Below are positions 39,850-52,700 of a stretch of 64,000 nucleotides of DNA, piece by piece. The notes under the pieces are model-generated. The model worked only from the letters and a program-made list of their open reading frames with translations, was not told where the DNA came from and searched no databases. The first letter of the stretch is position 1. Each line of letters begins with the position of its first letter. Source of the DNA: Anseranas semipalmata (Eukaryota > Chordata > Aves > Anseriformes > Anseranatidae); assembly GCA_013399115.1 (NCBI GenBank), contig VXAA01003307.1, forward strand, positions 249,091-313,090. The letters run 5' to 3'. Both the position numbers and the translations under genes were made by a program.

Positions 39850-42800
39850 GATCCTTTAGCCATCTCACATTGGAGAACCAGAGCCAGCAGCCTCGTGACA
39901 ACACCATGCAGGTGGCAAACTGAAGTCAAATTCAGTGAGAAGCCAGCAGAGGAAGGAGAGGAAAAAAAGATTCAGCAAGAGCTTTATACCATTATAATTG
40001 TGCAGTATTTCACACCAAGTCTGGAGTGAGATTTTCCTGACGACACTTGCCCCCACTTTTGTAACCAGATCCTGCTGAGTTTACCTACAAATACTGTAGG
40101 TGTTCCTAATCAGCTGCCACATACCGAGCCCAAACAGATCTCCGCCCGTAGCAGGGAACGAAGCTGAAACACAGCTCCCGAAGGCAGGAGCAGAGATCTC
40201 CTATCCTATGCAGCAACACGCACAGAACTGCGAGCCTGTCAATACCAGCACTTCAGAGACAGCACTTGGCCTTCCGATCCTTTCGGCTTTGTATTCCGAC
40301 AGATCCCAAGACTCACGCCACATCCCACTGTTCTACAACAGTGGATAGCTTCCAGAAGATCCGAGATTCAAGCAGGCCTTACTACTGCTGCATTAGCTAT
40401 TGTGCCGCGTTCAGCGTAATACTGGCGTACTATTGCTGCTCTGTGCTAACCCTTTATTTTGGGGCTTCTGTTCTAGATAACTGCACCTGAAAAATTGAAA
40501 CATGAAAGCATGGCAGGGGTGGAGTTGGAAAAAAGGTTATTTCACTAAAAATTCTTCTGGCATGCTGCACAGTGACTTTTTTTAGTTAGTAGCTTGAGAA
40601 AACCTGGACGCTGTTTCAAAAGATGTTAAGGAAGACGTGGTTATCAATGTAAACACAGTCATGTCAATTCAAGTCCTATTCTAACATCAAATGAGAAAAT
40701 ACAAGCAACTCATACAGCCTTGAACTAGCAGAACTTTCCCTGGCTGATGTGACTGAAAGAAAAACAAAGCATTGATAGCTAACATCTGTCCAACCACCCC
40801 AAGCAGCAGCAGCACCTGCTGCAGCCCTACCTTCCACAGGAGAATGGGCAAGGCAGAGACCTCATTATCTGTCTTCTGTGAACCAGATGAGAAATCTTTC
40901 CTTTGGTACAGCTAAGCAAGCTTTTCCTATGCCTCTGACAACCTACACATTATCACTTCCATTTCTGTAATAAGAATTACAGCACGGCTATAGACCATAC
41001 AAAGAAGTCAGACCGTACCTAGTCCACAGGGGGCACGTTTCTTCATCCCAGCACCCTACAGGTTTGTGATCAACATGCATAAGATGCCCTCACTCTGGCC
41101 TTTACTAAAGTAAAAGCAATCAAAAATAAAAAAACTATTCACAATGAGTTCCATCAGAAGAGCAAAAAACAAAGCCTCATTTATTGATGCCACTGCTACC
41201 ACCTAAGATGCTATAAGAAAAGCACCCAAGTCTGTTCAAACAGACGCAGCTTTTTAGTCCCATTAAATAAAAAATGGTTCTGGTCTTGTTTTGTTTCTGT
41301 ACTTTTTGGAGTGTGCTTTTTGATTCATTAGCTTTCTTATTAACCAGCTATAAAACAAAACACTGTTCAGAAGAAAAAAATACACCTGGATGCTGCAGCT
41401 TCGTCCAACTGCTTCTTCCATCTTCAGAGGACTGTGGGCTTGCACAAAGGCAGCAAATCTCGCAAAAGAAACTAAGAAATAACTGTGATGGGCAAGTGGA
41501 ATATTCTAAACCACCTCCCCACATGGACTTACTTGCTTCATACTATTAAAACCCTTCCAGAGTTCCGTGGAGTGCAGCTGCACAGCACCTCAGCCAATAC
41601 AGAGCAGCCCCAGCGCAGCCCCTGGCACTAGGACTAGCACCCGCCGGAGCTGCCGGGGACCCGATGCTGCACCCAGCGCTGATACGGAACCGATCTGCGG
41701 GCATCGCTTCAGCACCCCGAAACATTCTACCGAGGAACTGATTAGGTTTGCATGCTCGCTTGTAGAAAGGGGATCAGCACCAGGTTAGACTGGTTCCGTT
41801 CCGAACCAAGAGACAAGCCAGAGCCTAAGAAGTTCATGAAAGAATACCCCGTGCATCGCTTAGCGGCACACAGCGATTCTGAACTAGCTGCTCCCCAAGC
41901 AGATAAACCACGACACGTCACTTCAGGCCCTCGCGGAGACCCTCGAAGAGCAGCAGGAAGTTCACTAAGTTACACTTTGCATCGACTCGGATAAGCCATC
42001 CTGTGCAAATTCCCATTTCTTATTCCTTACTAGAGAATTGTACTCTGCTCCTGCTTGCGGGAGGGGGGCCTTGCAAGCATTTCAGCTTTTGTAAAGCTTT
42101 GAGATGAAGGTAAACACAGTCAGCCTTTTATGACTTTAGAATTTATTCACTAAGTTTTCTGCAAGTCCTAGAGGATAATCAGCTCCCAGGGTCCCCACAT
42201 ACACACAAACAATTTTCTTCCTACAACGTTAATGCAGTGGTTAGTAACACGTTCATTTTCTTCCTCTGTTTTTCTCCCCATCCCAAAACAACTATGATGT
42301 TATTCACTGATAAACAGAAAATGCTACTAATGGATTTTTTTTCCTGCTAGAAGTGATTTGAAAAGGGCTAAACAATTACTCAGTACCTCACAGCAGAAGT
42401 CTGACTCATCTATATCATACAGACATCTCCTATAAAAGCTGGACAGAAAAAAATCAGTTAATATTGTTCCCAAAACACACCTACCACTCAAGTCACACCA
42501 TTATATCTCACCATACAACCACAAAAAATCCAACAGGATTCAAAAAACAAGCGTCTCAGGCTCATTTTAAAATTAAATATAGCAACCCACTGGCATCCAC
42601 TGAAATCACCTCTCAGCCAGACTCACCAGCAAGCACAACACATCAGCGGTACAACCTCAGCTGGACCTGCTCTATGGGAAAGGACACGGAGAAGCACACA
42701 ACACTGAGAACGGGACCGACATCCAGCTTCTTGGCACCCCACCAGATACCACGGGACTCTCCTCGGGGACGCTGCCAGTGCTGCTGCCTTACCAGCGTCA

Positions 42801-45135
42801 CAGCACAGTGGGTGGCAAGGGGTCCACCGCCTGCTCCCAAATGCCCACAGGACCAGCCTGCAACCCGCCTGGAAACAAGCCTGCTACAGGGCTTTCGAGA
42901 GCTCTTAGAAGTCTTTCTCCAGTGTAGGATGTACCTCTTATCAGCTGTCTCCCCTATCTCCTTCACTGCATTTCAGGTTTACAGTACAAACACAGCTCTG
43001 GAACACTTTGACCAGTAATGGTCATTATGAGTTACGTATTTACAGTTCAGAGCTCTTGTAAGTGCATGCAATTAAAAGCTTTTGTTCACTTTGAACTGCT
43101 CACCACTAATCATCGCCAAATGGCTGAGGAAGGCAGCGTGCAGAGAAGCCGACAGGCGCTGCCCCCAGCAGCAGCTCGCAGCTGAGGAGCAACCAGCACC
43201 CGAGGAAAGGCAGAACCCCAGGGTGCTCCTCGGGGCAGACAATGACCTTTTTTCCCCCCCCCCACTATTTACCCGACTTGAGAAAAGAAAAGCAAAAGCT
43301 CTCGCGTTTCTGAGCCATGCCTTGCACCAGCTATGCTCCCAGCTGCCGGTTTGTAAACCACAGGCTGCACAGTGCCACGTGGCAGCGCTCCCCGCGGCAC
43401 GCCCCACCTTCACACCGACGTGCCCTGACTCGGGACATTACGGCATCGTTCCGAGATCCAGGTCGAGGGGCTGCGTGACACGTGAGCTACGCACAGTGAC
43501 AGCTTCGGTAAGATCCGAGTCCCTCTCTTCTCAACACAAATGCTGATGCTCCAAAACTTAAAGGAACAGGAGAGAAGGAAGAGTGAAGGAGATTCTTCCC
43601 CGAAACAAAGCAAGATTTCACACGACAAACAAGTTGGTTCTCTATTTATCAACAGAAAACGATAGGCTAATCCGCATGTCTCCGGACTTGTGCTTTCAGA
43701 GAAGGAACATGTTTCATTTCATTTACTCGAGAATGTTTCAAGCATCTTTAATGCCAACTGTTTTCTGTGGGAAGGTGTAGCTGGCAATTGGGAGGATTTG
43801 TAAAGACTGGAGTGGTAAGGGTCTAAGAGAGGAAAGTGAAATTTCACTTTGTGATTCTAAATGGCAGGGGACAGGCAAAACAGCTGTCTACCTGCAAGTG
43901 GTCCTAAATTCAGTAAGAATAACTTTTTTTAAGACAGTCAGCTTTGACCACAGAGGCAGACTGAAGGGCCAGGGACAAAACCTGGGGGAAGTATCAGCTC
44001 CCACCTCCCTCCGCAGCTGTTGTCCCCTATTCCCAACAGTGGTCTGAGAAAAGCTTTCTGAAAACACCTCCGTTTAGACAGTTTCACACACAGGCTTCCA
44101 TAGAAGTAATATAACTCCAAATAATTATGGGGAGAAATGCAATTTATTTAGGAGCAGCAACATAAAATCAATAGTCTTAGTTTCTGTATGCCCAATAACA
44201 TTTCCCAGTCTCAGACAAATTAGCTCAACTTTTATCCCCTCTTACTGTTCAGCAATGAATATAAAAACCAGCAGGGTCCCTGGAGCTGTCTGCAGACTCC
44301 GTGCTATGACGCTGTCACCAGTGACGAGTTCAGCTCCCACTCACCATGCCATGATGCTGGAAACCTTGAAGTTAGCCCCTCCAAAGCCATACACCCTTTT
44401 CAGCTCTCACCCGTAGCAAGAAGCATCAGAGCTGAGCAGACAGGTGACTTCAAAACTCGTGAGCAACCAAGACACAAAACTCTGACTGCGGTGCCAAGAT
44501 TCAGATCCCAGCCCACTGCAGTGATCCACTCTACAAAGCCGTGATGCCCAGAACCCCTCTGGTGATTTAAAAAGGTGCTTTAATGGCCTCTATGGTTATA
44601 ATATGTGGGAACAAACAATGATCAGCAGACAGTAAATACAAAGCCATGTATTGCTTCCTTTTCTCCAAAGTCATTCAGGCTAATGTAAATGATTGCTACA
44701 ATATAGGTCTGAGTAATGCAAAGTGGTAGTCCCATAACACCATTAAAAAAAAAGATAGGACTTTTTAAAATGTTCCTATAACACAACATACTCCCTCACT
44801 TTAAAGAGTTGTTCAGGGGAGAAAAGGCCCAAGGGACCTGTAAAGAGCTGCTGTTGTAACAAGAACTATTATCTAGGGAATGTAATGTCATTTGGAGCCA
44901 AGAAAACATCTGTATTGTAAGGTTGCTTAACAATATTTAAAAAAGAAAAAAGTTGAACAGAAGTGGTTGTGATACACTGCAGGTTTTTTGAACACTAGTT
45001 TTATCAGCCACAACTACTCCACTTGCCTTCCAGCAACCATTCCAAGCCCGAAATGGATTTGGAGGATAACCATTCAGCCAACAAAATACAAACAAGAGAC
45101 AAAAAGTGAGAGCAGGGTGGAAAACCTTGGCGAAC

Positions 45136-45278
45136 AGCAGTGGTAACTCGCCCACCATCACATCACACCAGCCTCGGGAGCAATCCATGCACCAACAAGN
45201 CAAGAGCAGTGGCAACTCGCCCACCATCGCCTACCATCACATCACACCAGCCTTGGGAGCAATCCATGCACCAACAAG
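45136..45278. repeat. Tandem duplication with an ambiguous base at the junction
   Basis: Two copies of a segment starting AGCAGTGG and ending CCATGCACCAACAAG sit head to tail: copy 1 about 45136-45199 and copy 2 about 45205-45278. They differ by a few substitutions (GGTAACTCG/GGCAACTCG, CCTCGGG/CCTTGGG) and copy 2 has 10 extra bases around CACCATCGCCTACCATCAC. An N at 45200 falls exactly between the copies, so copy number may be collapsed or misjoined. No coding function is apparent. Confidence 0.9.
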
Positions 45279-48200
45279 CACATTACGCCTCCTCCCAATA
45301 AACCATCAAGTACTGTAAGAAAATTCATTTGCTGAGAGCTTTCAGAAGACAACAGATTTTCAGAATCAAAAAGATGATCAGAACTTGAACGCCATTCATA
45401 TGGATTCCTTGTGAGGCAACTCCATGGCAAAAAAAAAAAGTAGTATGTTTACTAAAATAGGTAAACACTGAAGTTATTTATTTTAAGAAAGAAAAGAGCT
45501 TTGCATAATACTGAAAACATTCACTTGTGTTTTTATTTGAACGAGACCATTGCAACTGCAAAGGTAACTGCATGTAGATCTGTACCTACCCATAACTAAC
45601 TCATTCAAATTCCCATCCTAAGTTTTATTTTGGTACCTCCATCTCTGCAACACTTGAACAAGTATCTACCAAATTGTCATTCTCAATATACACAGCTATG
45701 CCTTGTCTGCATTGGATTTTTTTCCCCCTCCAAATGTCTGCCCTTTCACAAGCCTTTCATCTTCTAAAGAGCCTCCAAAATATCTTCATTTAAACCACTC
45801 AAACTAAAACTGGATCAGGTTATTTATGGAAAAACCTCTCTGAGCAGCAATCAAAGGCAAAAATTCTGGTCTGTAGCCACATTAGCTGTTTTACTTAACT
45901 CCACACAACTGTATCTGAATCACTCAAAATGGAAGAATAACTGCAGGGTGGGCTCCTATGACGAGCGGACTGACCAGACATTCCCACTGAAATGCGGCCA
46001 TAATTAAAGCAATTTCCATCTAAAGAAAGCAGCATCCTGAGAGCAGCAGAGACCGTCTACAAGACTAAAGCATTCCACAAAATTCCACAACAGTGGAAAT
46101 GCAAAGAAATTCTGCTCTTTCAGCCTCAAAACAAGGGGAAATTGGTACCAAGTTTTCCCAAAGAGCAATAAACGTTAGAGGGCCATGTTTTTTGTTGACC
46201 ACTGTTTGAAAATACTTCTACATAAGCATCAAGACAAATGAGATTTCTGTTGAAACTGTCCTTAATTTCAGCCATCGGTCTCATTTTCTGAGGAGCAGCT
46301 TATTTTGCTTAATGACAGTGCAGACATCAGAATTTTCTCTCCTACAAAGCCTCTCTTCCCAGCACAGAAGCACTGTTGTAATCAGGAGATTAAGAGTGCT
46401 TATTCATGTGTGAAATGCAGACTTGATCTCTGCCTCATATTAGAGGCTGTCTACAGCAAACGGTCAGCATATTCTTCATAATTTCGTAATACTTAACTAC
46501 TGTAATGTATTAAATTACATCTCACTTCCTTTATTGCATTTACAGAATACAGTAACAAATGCTTAGTATTTAAAGTAGTGAAACCTTGCTAGTGGCAGCG
46601 GGACCTTTGATCTTCCCTCTTCAGCTACACAAGCGGGTTCTGCTACGAGGCAGCAGGAATATCATTCAAAGAGCAAACAACACGGCGTGCAAGAAAGACC
46701 AAGTGCAAGCGCAGGAAGCTGTGAGACAGGTGTGCTGTTTAAATATAAGCTCATCCACAGTAAACCTGCTCAACAGTTCGTTACCTTTCTATATCCCGTG
46801 CTAAAGATTTCAAAACATGCGCTAAAAGGTATTTGCTAAGAGGGTCTGCATCTCAGACATCATACAGTAAAATCTTAAGTGATAAAGAACCAAAGCTATC
46901 AATACTGGCATTTGGCTTCCAACATATGCGCACCCCAAAACCAAAGCTAGGTGCCTGCTGGACATCCATAAATACATCCCGCTTGCCCCCGGTCGCACCC
47001 AGCCCCCAGCACATCTGCAATAACCTCTGTTCCAGACTATACTCATAAGACCCAGCAAGAAACCAAGCATACATTCACCTCCTCCCCTCAACTTCACCTC
47101 TACTGCTTAAAAAGCCTACACTGCTTAATGCACACAGGTCTATCACAGCAAGTCTTGTATTATCTGAAGTCCCTGACTTTATCTTCTTACCTCTTCAAAT
47201 ACTAAGGACTTGAATCACCCCGTAATATTAAGGCATGATACCCTTGTTCAACATGTAATATTGTGTAATTGTAATCATTTCATTTTAGTCAGAAAGGGCC
47301 AGCTTCCTCCCACACCGTCATCAGCTAAGCTGAATGTTTAAGATAACAAATGGCAGTGAACAGGTAATTAGGAAATCGTCCATCTCAATGTCATGAGGTT
47401 TTAACACAAGGCAGGAGCCACACAAATCCCACAGCCAGGAAAATCAGAAGATGTAGGTAGTCTTAACACAGGGACATCGGGTAGAGGAGATCAGCAAACA
47501 AAAACCATTGTCTGTAGCCATTTTTAGATTGTAAGTTAGGAGTAGTGCTTCCTCCAGCACCAGCCACTTCTGCTGCAACTCCCCTTGTGCAGCTGGCAGC
47601 TACCATCTCCAACATGCATGTACAAGAGTGAGAGGAGACGCAGAATCCATCACTGATACCAAGATTACCTGTTATTTTTGTATGCTTAAGACAGACCACA
47701 ATTTTTTTTGTTATTTTCATAAAATATCAAAATTTACACAAGCAGGATATTCTAAATGTTAGCCAACTTCTGAAACTGCTTTTCCACAGTGTTTCAAAGC
47801 CTTGAGATCGGTTCACTGAATTCAGTATACTCCAGAGCGCGCTGTAGGCAGGATTCCTTACGGACCTACAACCTGCATTAAATGAACAGATTATGACTCA
47901 ATAATCGAGAATTTAAAAAAACGCTTTCAAATTCTCTATGAGGTATTCTTCTGCCCAGCAGCAGCTTTACTGTTGCAGGGCAGCATCCATTCTCACCTGC
48001 ATTTATTTTTAACACGGGGGCTACTAGCACAACCACCATTGAGCTCATTTCACCCTAGAAAACCACAGCAAGGAAACACCAGCTGTCCTGCTTAGTTGCT
48101 AGCTCCTTCTTTCAACAATTCTCATTAGCATCACTCCACTGCGGTATTGTCAAAGAAAACACAAGTGCAGGTAGGACTCCAAAATGCCCACGCTACCCTT

Positions 48201-49344
48201 GGGTGAGGGCAGACGACACCGAGCCCTATGTGCAGGTGCAGCACCGAGCGCACCCTCCTCCCAGCTACCACCACCTGCAGCACCACAAGCTCTTGGCGAG
48301 TCCTCGCACGCAAACCGAGACTGGTTTTAGACCACATTAAGCAGCCCGGAGAACTCCGACCTGCACACTGCTCTTGTTAGTTTCCATACTACACATGAAT
48401 ACCAGATTTCTATTTACTCGATGGCACCCAATACGACCCCTCACCTTGCAAGCTTGCATATGGTTTTTTCCCCTCAAACCGCCTGCCCATGCGTACATAG
48501 CATCAAATGCAACAGAAAAATTCCCCTTCTCTGTAACCATGTTACCACTCCTGGGCAATTGGATTTCTCCTCAGATTTGAAGCAGTGTGTGTGCAGTGCT
48601 ATGCATTATGTTCCAAATTAACAGCAGCCTCTCCCTGCTACACGAAGGATTGCATCAGCAATCTGCTGGCCACTGCTAATAAATCCACTTGAAAAGCAGT
48701 TCATAACTGGCTGCGTCTTTCCTGAGAAAAATATTAAGAAACACTCCAAATGATTAGTCTGCTTCTAATCTAAAACAAGAGGAAGTGTTTTAAGGCTGCG
48801 TGAAACAATTTCTGACTTTGGTCGTGCTTTAAACATTAATTTCTACTTCCAGTACTCTCAGTGCAGACTCCAAACTATTGCAGGACCGAAGTGATGGCAT
48901 CTAACGTAACAGGATGGGGCAATATAGTTGGATTAATGTATTTAGGTCTGATCTTGTGAGCTGCTGAGCACAGTGATTTGCAAAATTAGACCAGAAACCA
49001 TGAAGCGTAGAGTAAGTGAAGCAAACCGTTATTAAGCCACACAAGAACTCCGCTGGCCTCAGTCACGTCGCAGCACCGCCACATCCCGCCATTTGCCACC
49101 AGCAGCAGTCAGGGGATGGTGGACATACAGCCCTCCCTCAGTCTGGAGATGCTCATCCTTCGTGTACTGACAGTCTCACAAAAATAAGAAACAGAAACTG
49201 AATGAGAACAATGAGGGAGTGAAATTTAAAAATTGAAGGAAAATCCTTTACCTCCATAATTATATGCTAATACCACATGACATGTAAATTAAGACCACAC
49301 AAGCCATGCATCATATTGAGCACACCTTCAAAATGGAGGTTGTT

Positions 49345-49355
49345 CCCCCCCCNCC
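49345..49355. repeat. Poly-C run with an ambiguous base
   Basis: A C homopolymer with N at 49353. The length and the undetermined base are probably a sequencing or consensus problem rather than biology. Confidence 0.85.
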
Positions 49356-52300
49356 AGTGAAGAGGTATGAAGTTCCTAACCCCGTTTTCAAGGTGAATTT
49401 AAGGTTAGACACCATTAACAGCTCCAAAACAACCCGGATTACAAACTGTGCGTCTGCCTGTGCTGGGCAGGCCGCTAGGCCGAGCGGAGCGCCTCAGGCT
49501 GCCCTCAGCAGTGTTTAATCGACCTGTGACTGAGGCACACTTCTGGACCTTCTTTATTCCCTCCGTAACAAACGAGGAACACCATATTTTACCTGTTCTT
49601 TCACACAGAAACTTGAGGTGATCCTTTAGTAACCAAGGACAGTAAAACGTATCACACTATGTATTACAAATATTACAAAATTAAGTTATTTGTAAAAGCA
49701 TACCGTGGAAGACTTGTATCTATGAAGCTTCCATCACTTCCTGCAGACGAGCAGCCAAACGAGGAGTTCAGAAGTCATCTTTCACATCACAAAGTTCTCT
49801 CCTCAAACACCGACCTAACCAGGAACCAGCTCAAGAGCTGCTTTCAAAACACAGCAGAAGCGAAGGCGTCAAGTGCCAGTTACCCCAGCAATTGGGACCC
49901 AATTAAATCTCTCCAGCACTTCGGGGATTAGCCTGTTTTCTCCAGTAGTCCTGTGGCCTCTCCCGTGAGATAACGTACAGCTTAGGTGAGATTTAGTACC
50001 TGCCAACTGGTTCTTAACATACGCTGAATTATGATCTGGCCTGTGGATCAGAATGAACTTTGGTATAAGCAGGCATTTCAAAAAACTCTTGTGCAACTAT
50101 TCTAAATAAAGAATCAAACAAATTTTTTATGTATAGCTTTTTAGTATCAAATGCATTGATGGGCCGAGAAAGAGCAAGAGAATCTCCTACCAAAGGACGT
50201 TCATCAAGCTCTCAGCCCAATGGGGAAGTGAAAACCTTCTCAGGATTTTGCAGTAGCGCTGTGCATATCATTTCTCTTTCTTCATTACTTCCTAGACAGG
50301 CATAACTTAATTCACGCTGCTCAGAGTTTAAAAGACTCCATGAAGTAATAGCCTTTGGGGGAGAACAAAAACCATGCGCACTCTCCCAGAACAAAACAAA
50401 AATGCAGCAAGAACTCTGAGGGAAGAAAAAACACTACGTAAATTCCAGACCAAAAAAAAAAACTGTTTTCCTTCACACATTGAGACCTATGGTTCAATAT
50501 AAAAAGAAACTGAAGTCACATGCGCAATTTGGGCTGTAAGAGGCAGGAAAAGGTTTTAAACAAGATAATCGTGGGGAAAGCTTCTATTACTCATATTACT
50601 CATCTATCCACATAGGACTCAATCACTTGTTTACCTACTTAAGAAAAACAGATAACGTACTGCAGAACTGCCATGGAAGCAACTCGAAACCATCTTGTGC
50701 TACTGGTACATTTCAGACACACAGACTGCATTAAAAATTCAGTTTTGAAGAAAATGACACCCGTGTTCATGAAGCATGTCTGGCCTGGCTGGAGTTTCCC
50801 TGAACTCAGATATCCGTGAGAGCAATGCAAAAAACACACTGCAGAATCTCCCGTTTAATATTTTCAGTGGGTATTTTGGCTGTGCCAGCAGCCTTTGGGA
50901 ACCTTAATGAAGATGTAGGAACACAGAAAGAGGAAGCCTTGTGTCTGGGGTGCTCTTCAGCTGGCAGCTGAGTAACTGAAGTATCCTGAAGCAGCCCGGG
51001 AAGGACTTCATTCTTCAACTCTAAAAAAGCATGCGATAGAAGCCTAAGATACCACTTCAGCTTGAAGTCACGGTGCTGGACTGTCAGAGAGCCCGTTCAC
51101 ACAGACCTGGGCGTGCAGACACGCCGCTCAGCTCCCACCCCTGCCATCCGGGGGGCTCTGCCGAGATCAGTGGGGTGCCCCTGCTGCCACCCCCGCACCA
51201 CCCAGGGAACCCGAGGTTGGCACCAGACCCACCCCATGGCACCGCAAAACAGCCTCGGGGCTTTATTAACCTGACATGCAGGGTTTGTATGTCATCCCCA
51301 GTGATTCTCTATACCGAAGTGAGCACCGAGATATGTACCGAGCAAAGGTTTTGCTGTCAGAAGCGTTGTAGTGCTCCTGAAATTCTAATCCATTGCCGAA
51401 TTCCCTCACGGATATAAATATAACTATCTCATTCCGTCACCTTCGGCACCTCGGATACCACAGCGTGTCCTCAGGAAACCACTCAGCCCTAAGCATGGAT
51501 TCCATATAAACATTATGACAAAATATAACTTTATACAGCAGCATTTAGGGGAAAAAAGTCAAATTCAGTGAAGTTAAACATGTACATCTTTACACCATTC
51601 CAATTTATATCACTGTCTCCATGTTTTAAAAACCCGCTAGAATTGCTTTCACCAACTACGTAGAGGCTGCACATCTTTCTAGGGCGAACTGCACAGACTC
51701 TTGGCCCCTCAAATACAGGCTCTGCCTCAAGTAGCAGCAGACAGAAGGGACATGGTCCAGGAGGTTACTGCTTGTAGCTGTCCATCCTCGTTATCACCCT
51801 CTTGGAAGACAACCCGAGGCAGTACCAGTATCAGGGCATGCTGTTAAATTCCAGTAAATCAGCAACTGCCTCCCAAGCAGCTGAAGCAGCCTCCTGGTAA
51901 GGGGGGGGGACTTCTAAAAGACGCACAGGCAGAACATAGTCCCAAGGTAAGCCATACCTAGTTGTGCTTTAGAGAGCACAGCTATACGTATTTTCAACAT
52001 TAACAGTATTTTAGTCACAAATTCTACCACTCAAAGCTGTTAATTTCATCCGTGCACAAAGTTAAATTAGGCTACTTTTTTTTTCTTTAATCTTAAAAAT
52101 TCAGACTGATACTCCCCTTGGAGTATTTAATTGTGTGCTACCTAAAGTAAAAACAGAGCATCGTGACTGCTTCTTTCCAAACACCACCTTTTCTTAGGTT
52201 GGGGCTGCACGGAAATGCCCCACCAGCAGCTGACGCTGCAGCAGCTCTGCTCGGTCGCAACCACCAGCCCCACGCAGGAAAGGGCCCTCTCCACTCGGAC

Positions 52301-52424
52301 CAGGACGCACTTCAGATTCCCTTAGCACCAGTGGCACGTACTACTGGAAAGAGAACAGACCCAAGGTGAAATATTATCAAGAACTGAGAAACCTCACAGA
52401 AACCTATACAAACAGATGGCATAA

Positions 52425-52700
52425 TTTGTTTTTTTAAATGCTATTTAGCATTTACAGCTGGAAGTGACAAATATCTAACGTGCTTTGAATATGCAAATTG
52501 TAAGAACAACACAAAAGAGGACAATGCAATTTCTTTTAAAGACAGGCAGTCATAATGTTGAAACAGACTGCAACCAATTTTCATACACTATTCATAATTA
52601 CTTTATTACACTGTGAAAGGGTAATCAGTTTCCAAATGATCTAATAACCTTGGGCTGCTCTTAACTCTTTTATATCAGTCTTAACTACAAACATAGGCTA
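52425..52700. promoter_or_regulatory. AT-rich block with second octamer, candidate enhancer
   Basis: A second perfect ATGCAAAT (52491-52498) lies in low-CpG sequence free of recognisable repeats, with ACAATGCAATTTC (SOX- and C/EBP-like), CATAATTAC and TAATCAG-type homeodomain cores nearby. Its evenness and lack of simple repeats resemble conserved non-coding elements. This is inference from texture and motifs only. Confidence 0.25.

Noticed and set aside
42464..43018. 184-codon plus-strand open frame
   Set aside because: Low-information Ser/Thr/Pro/His-rich text, no recognisable domain, and an overlapping open frame on the opposite strand in the same GC-rich patch.
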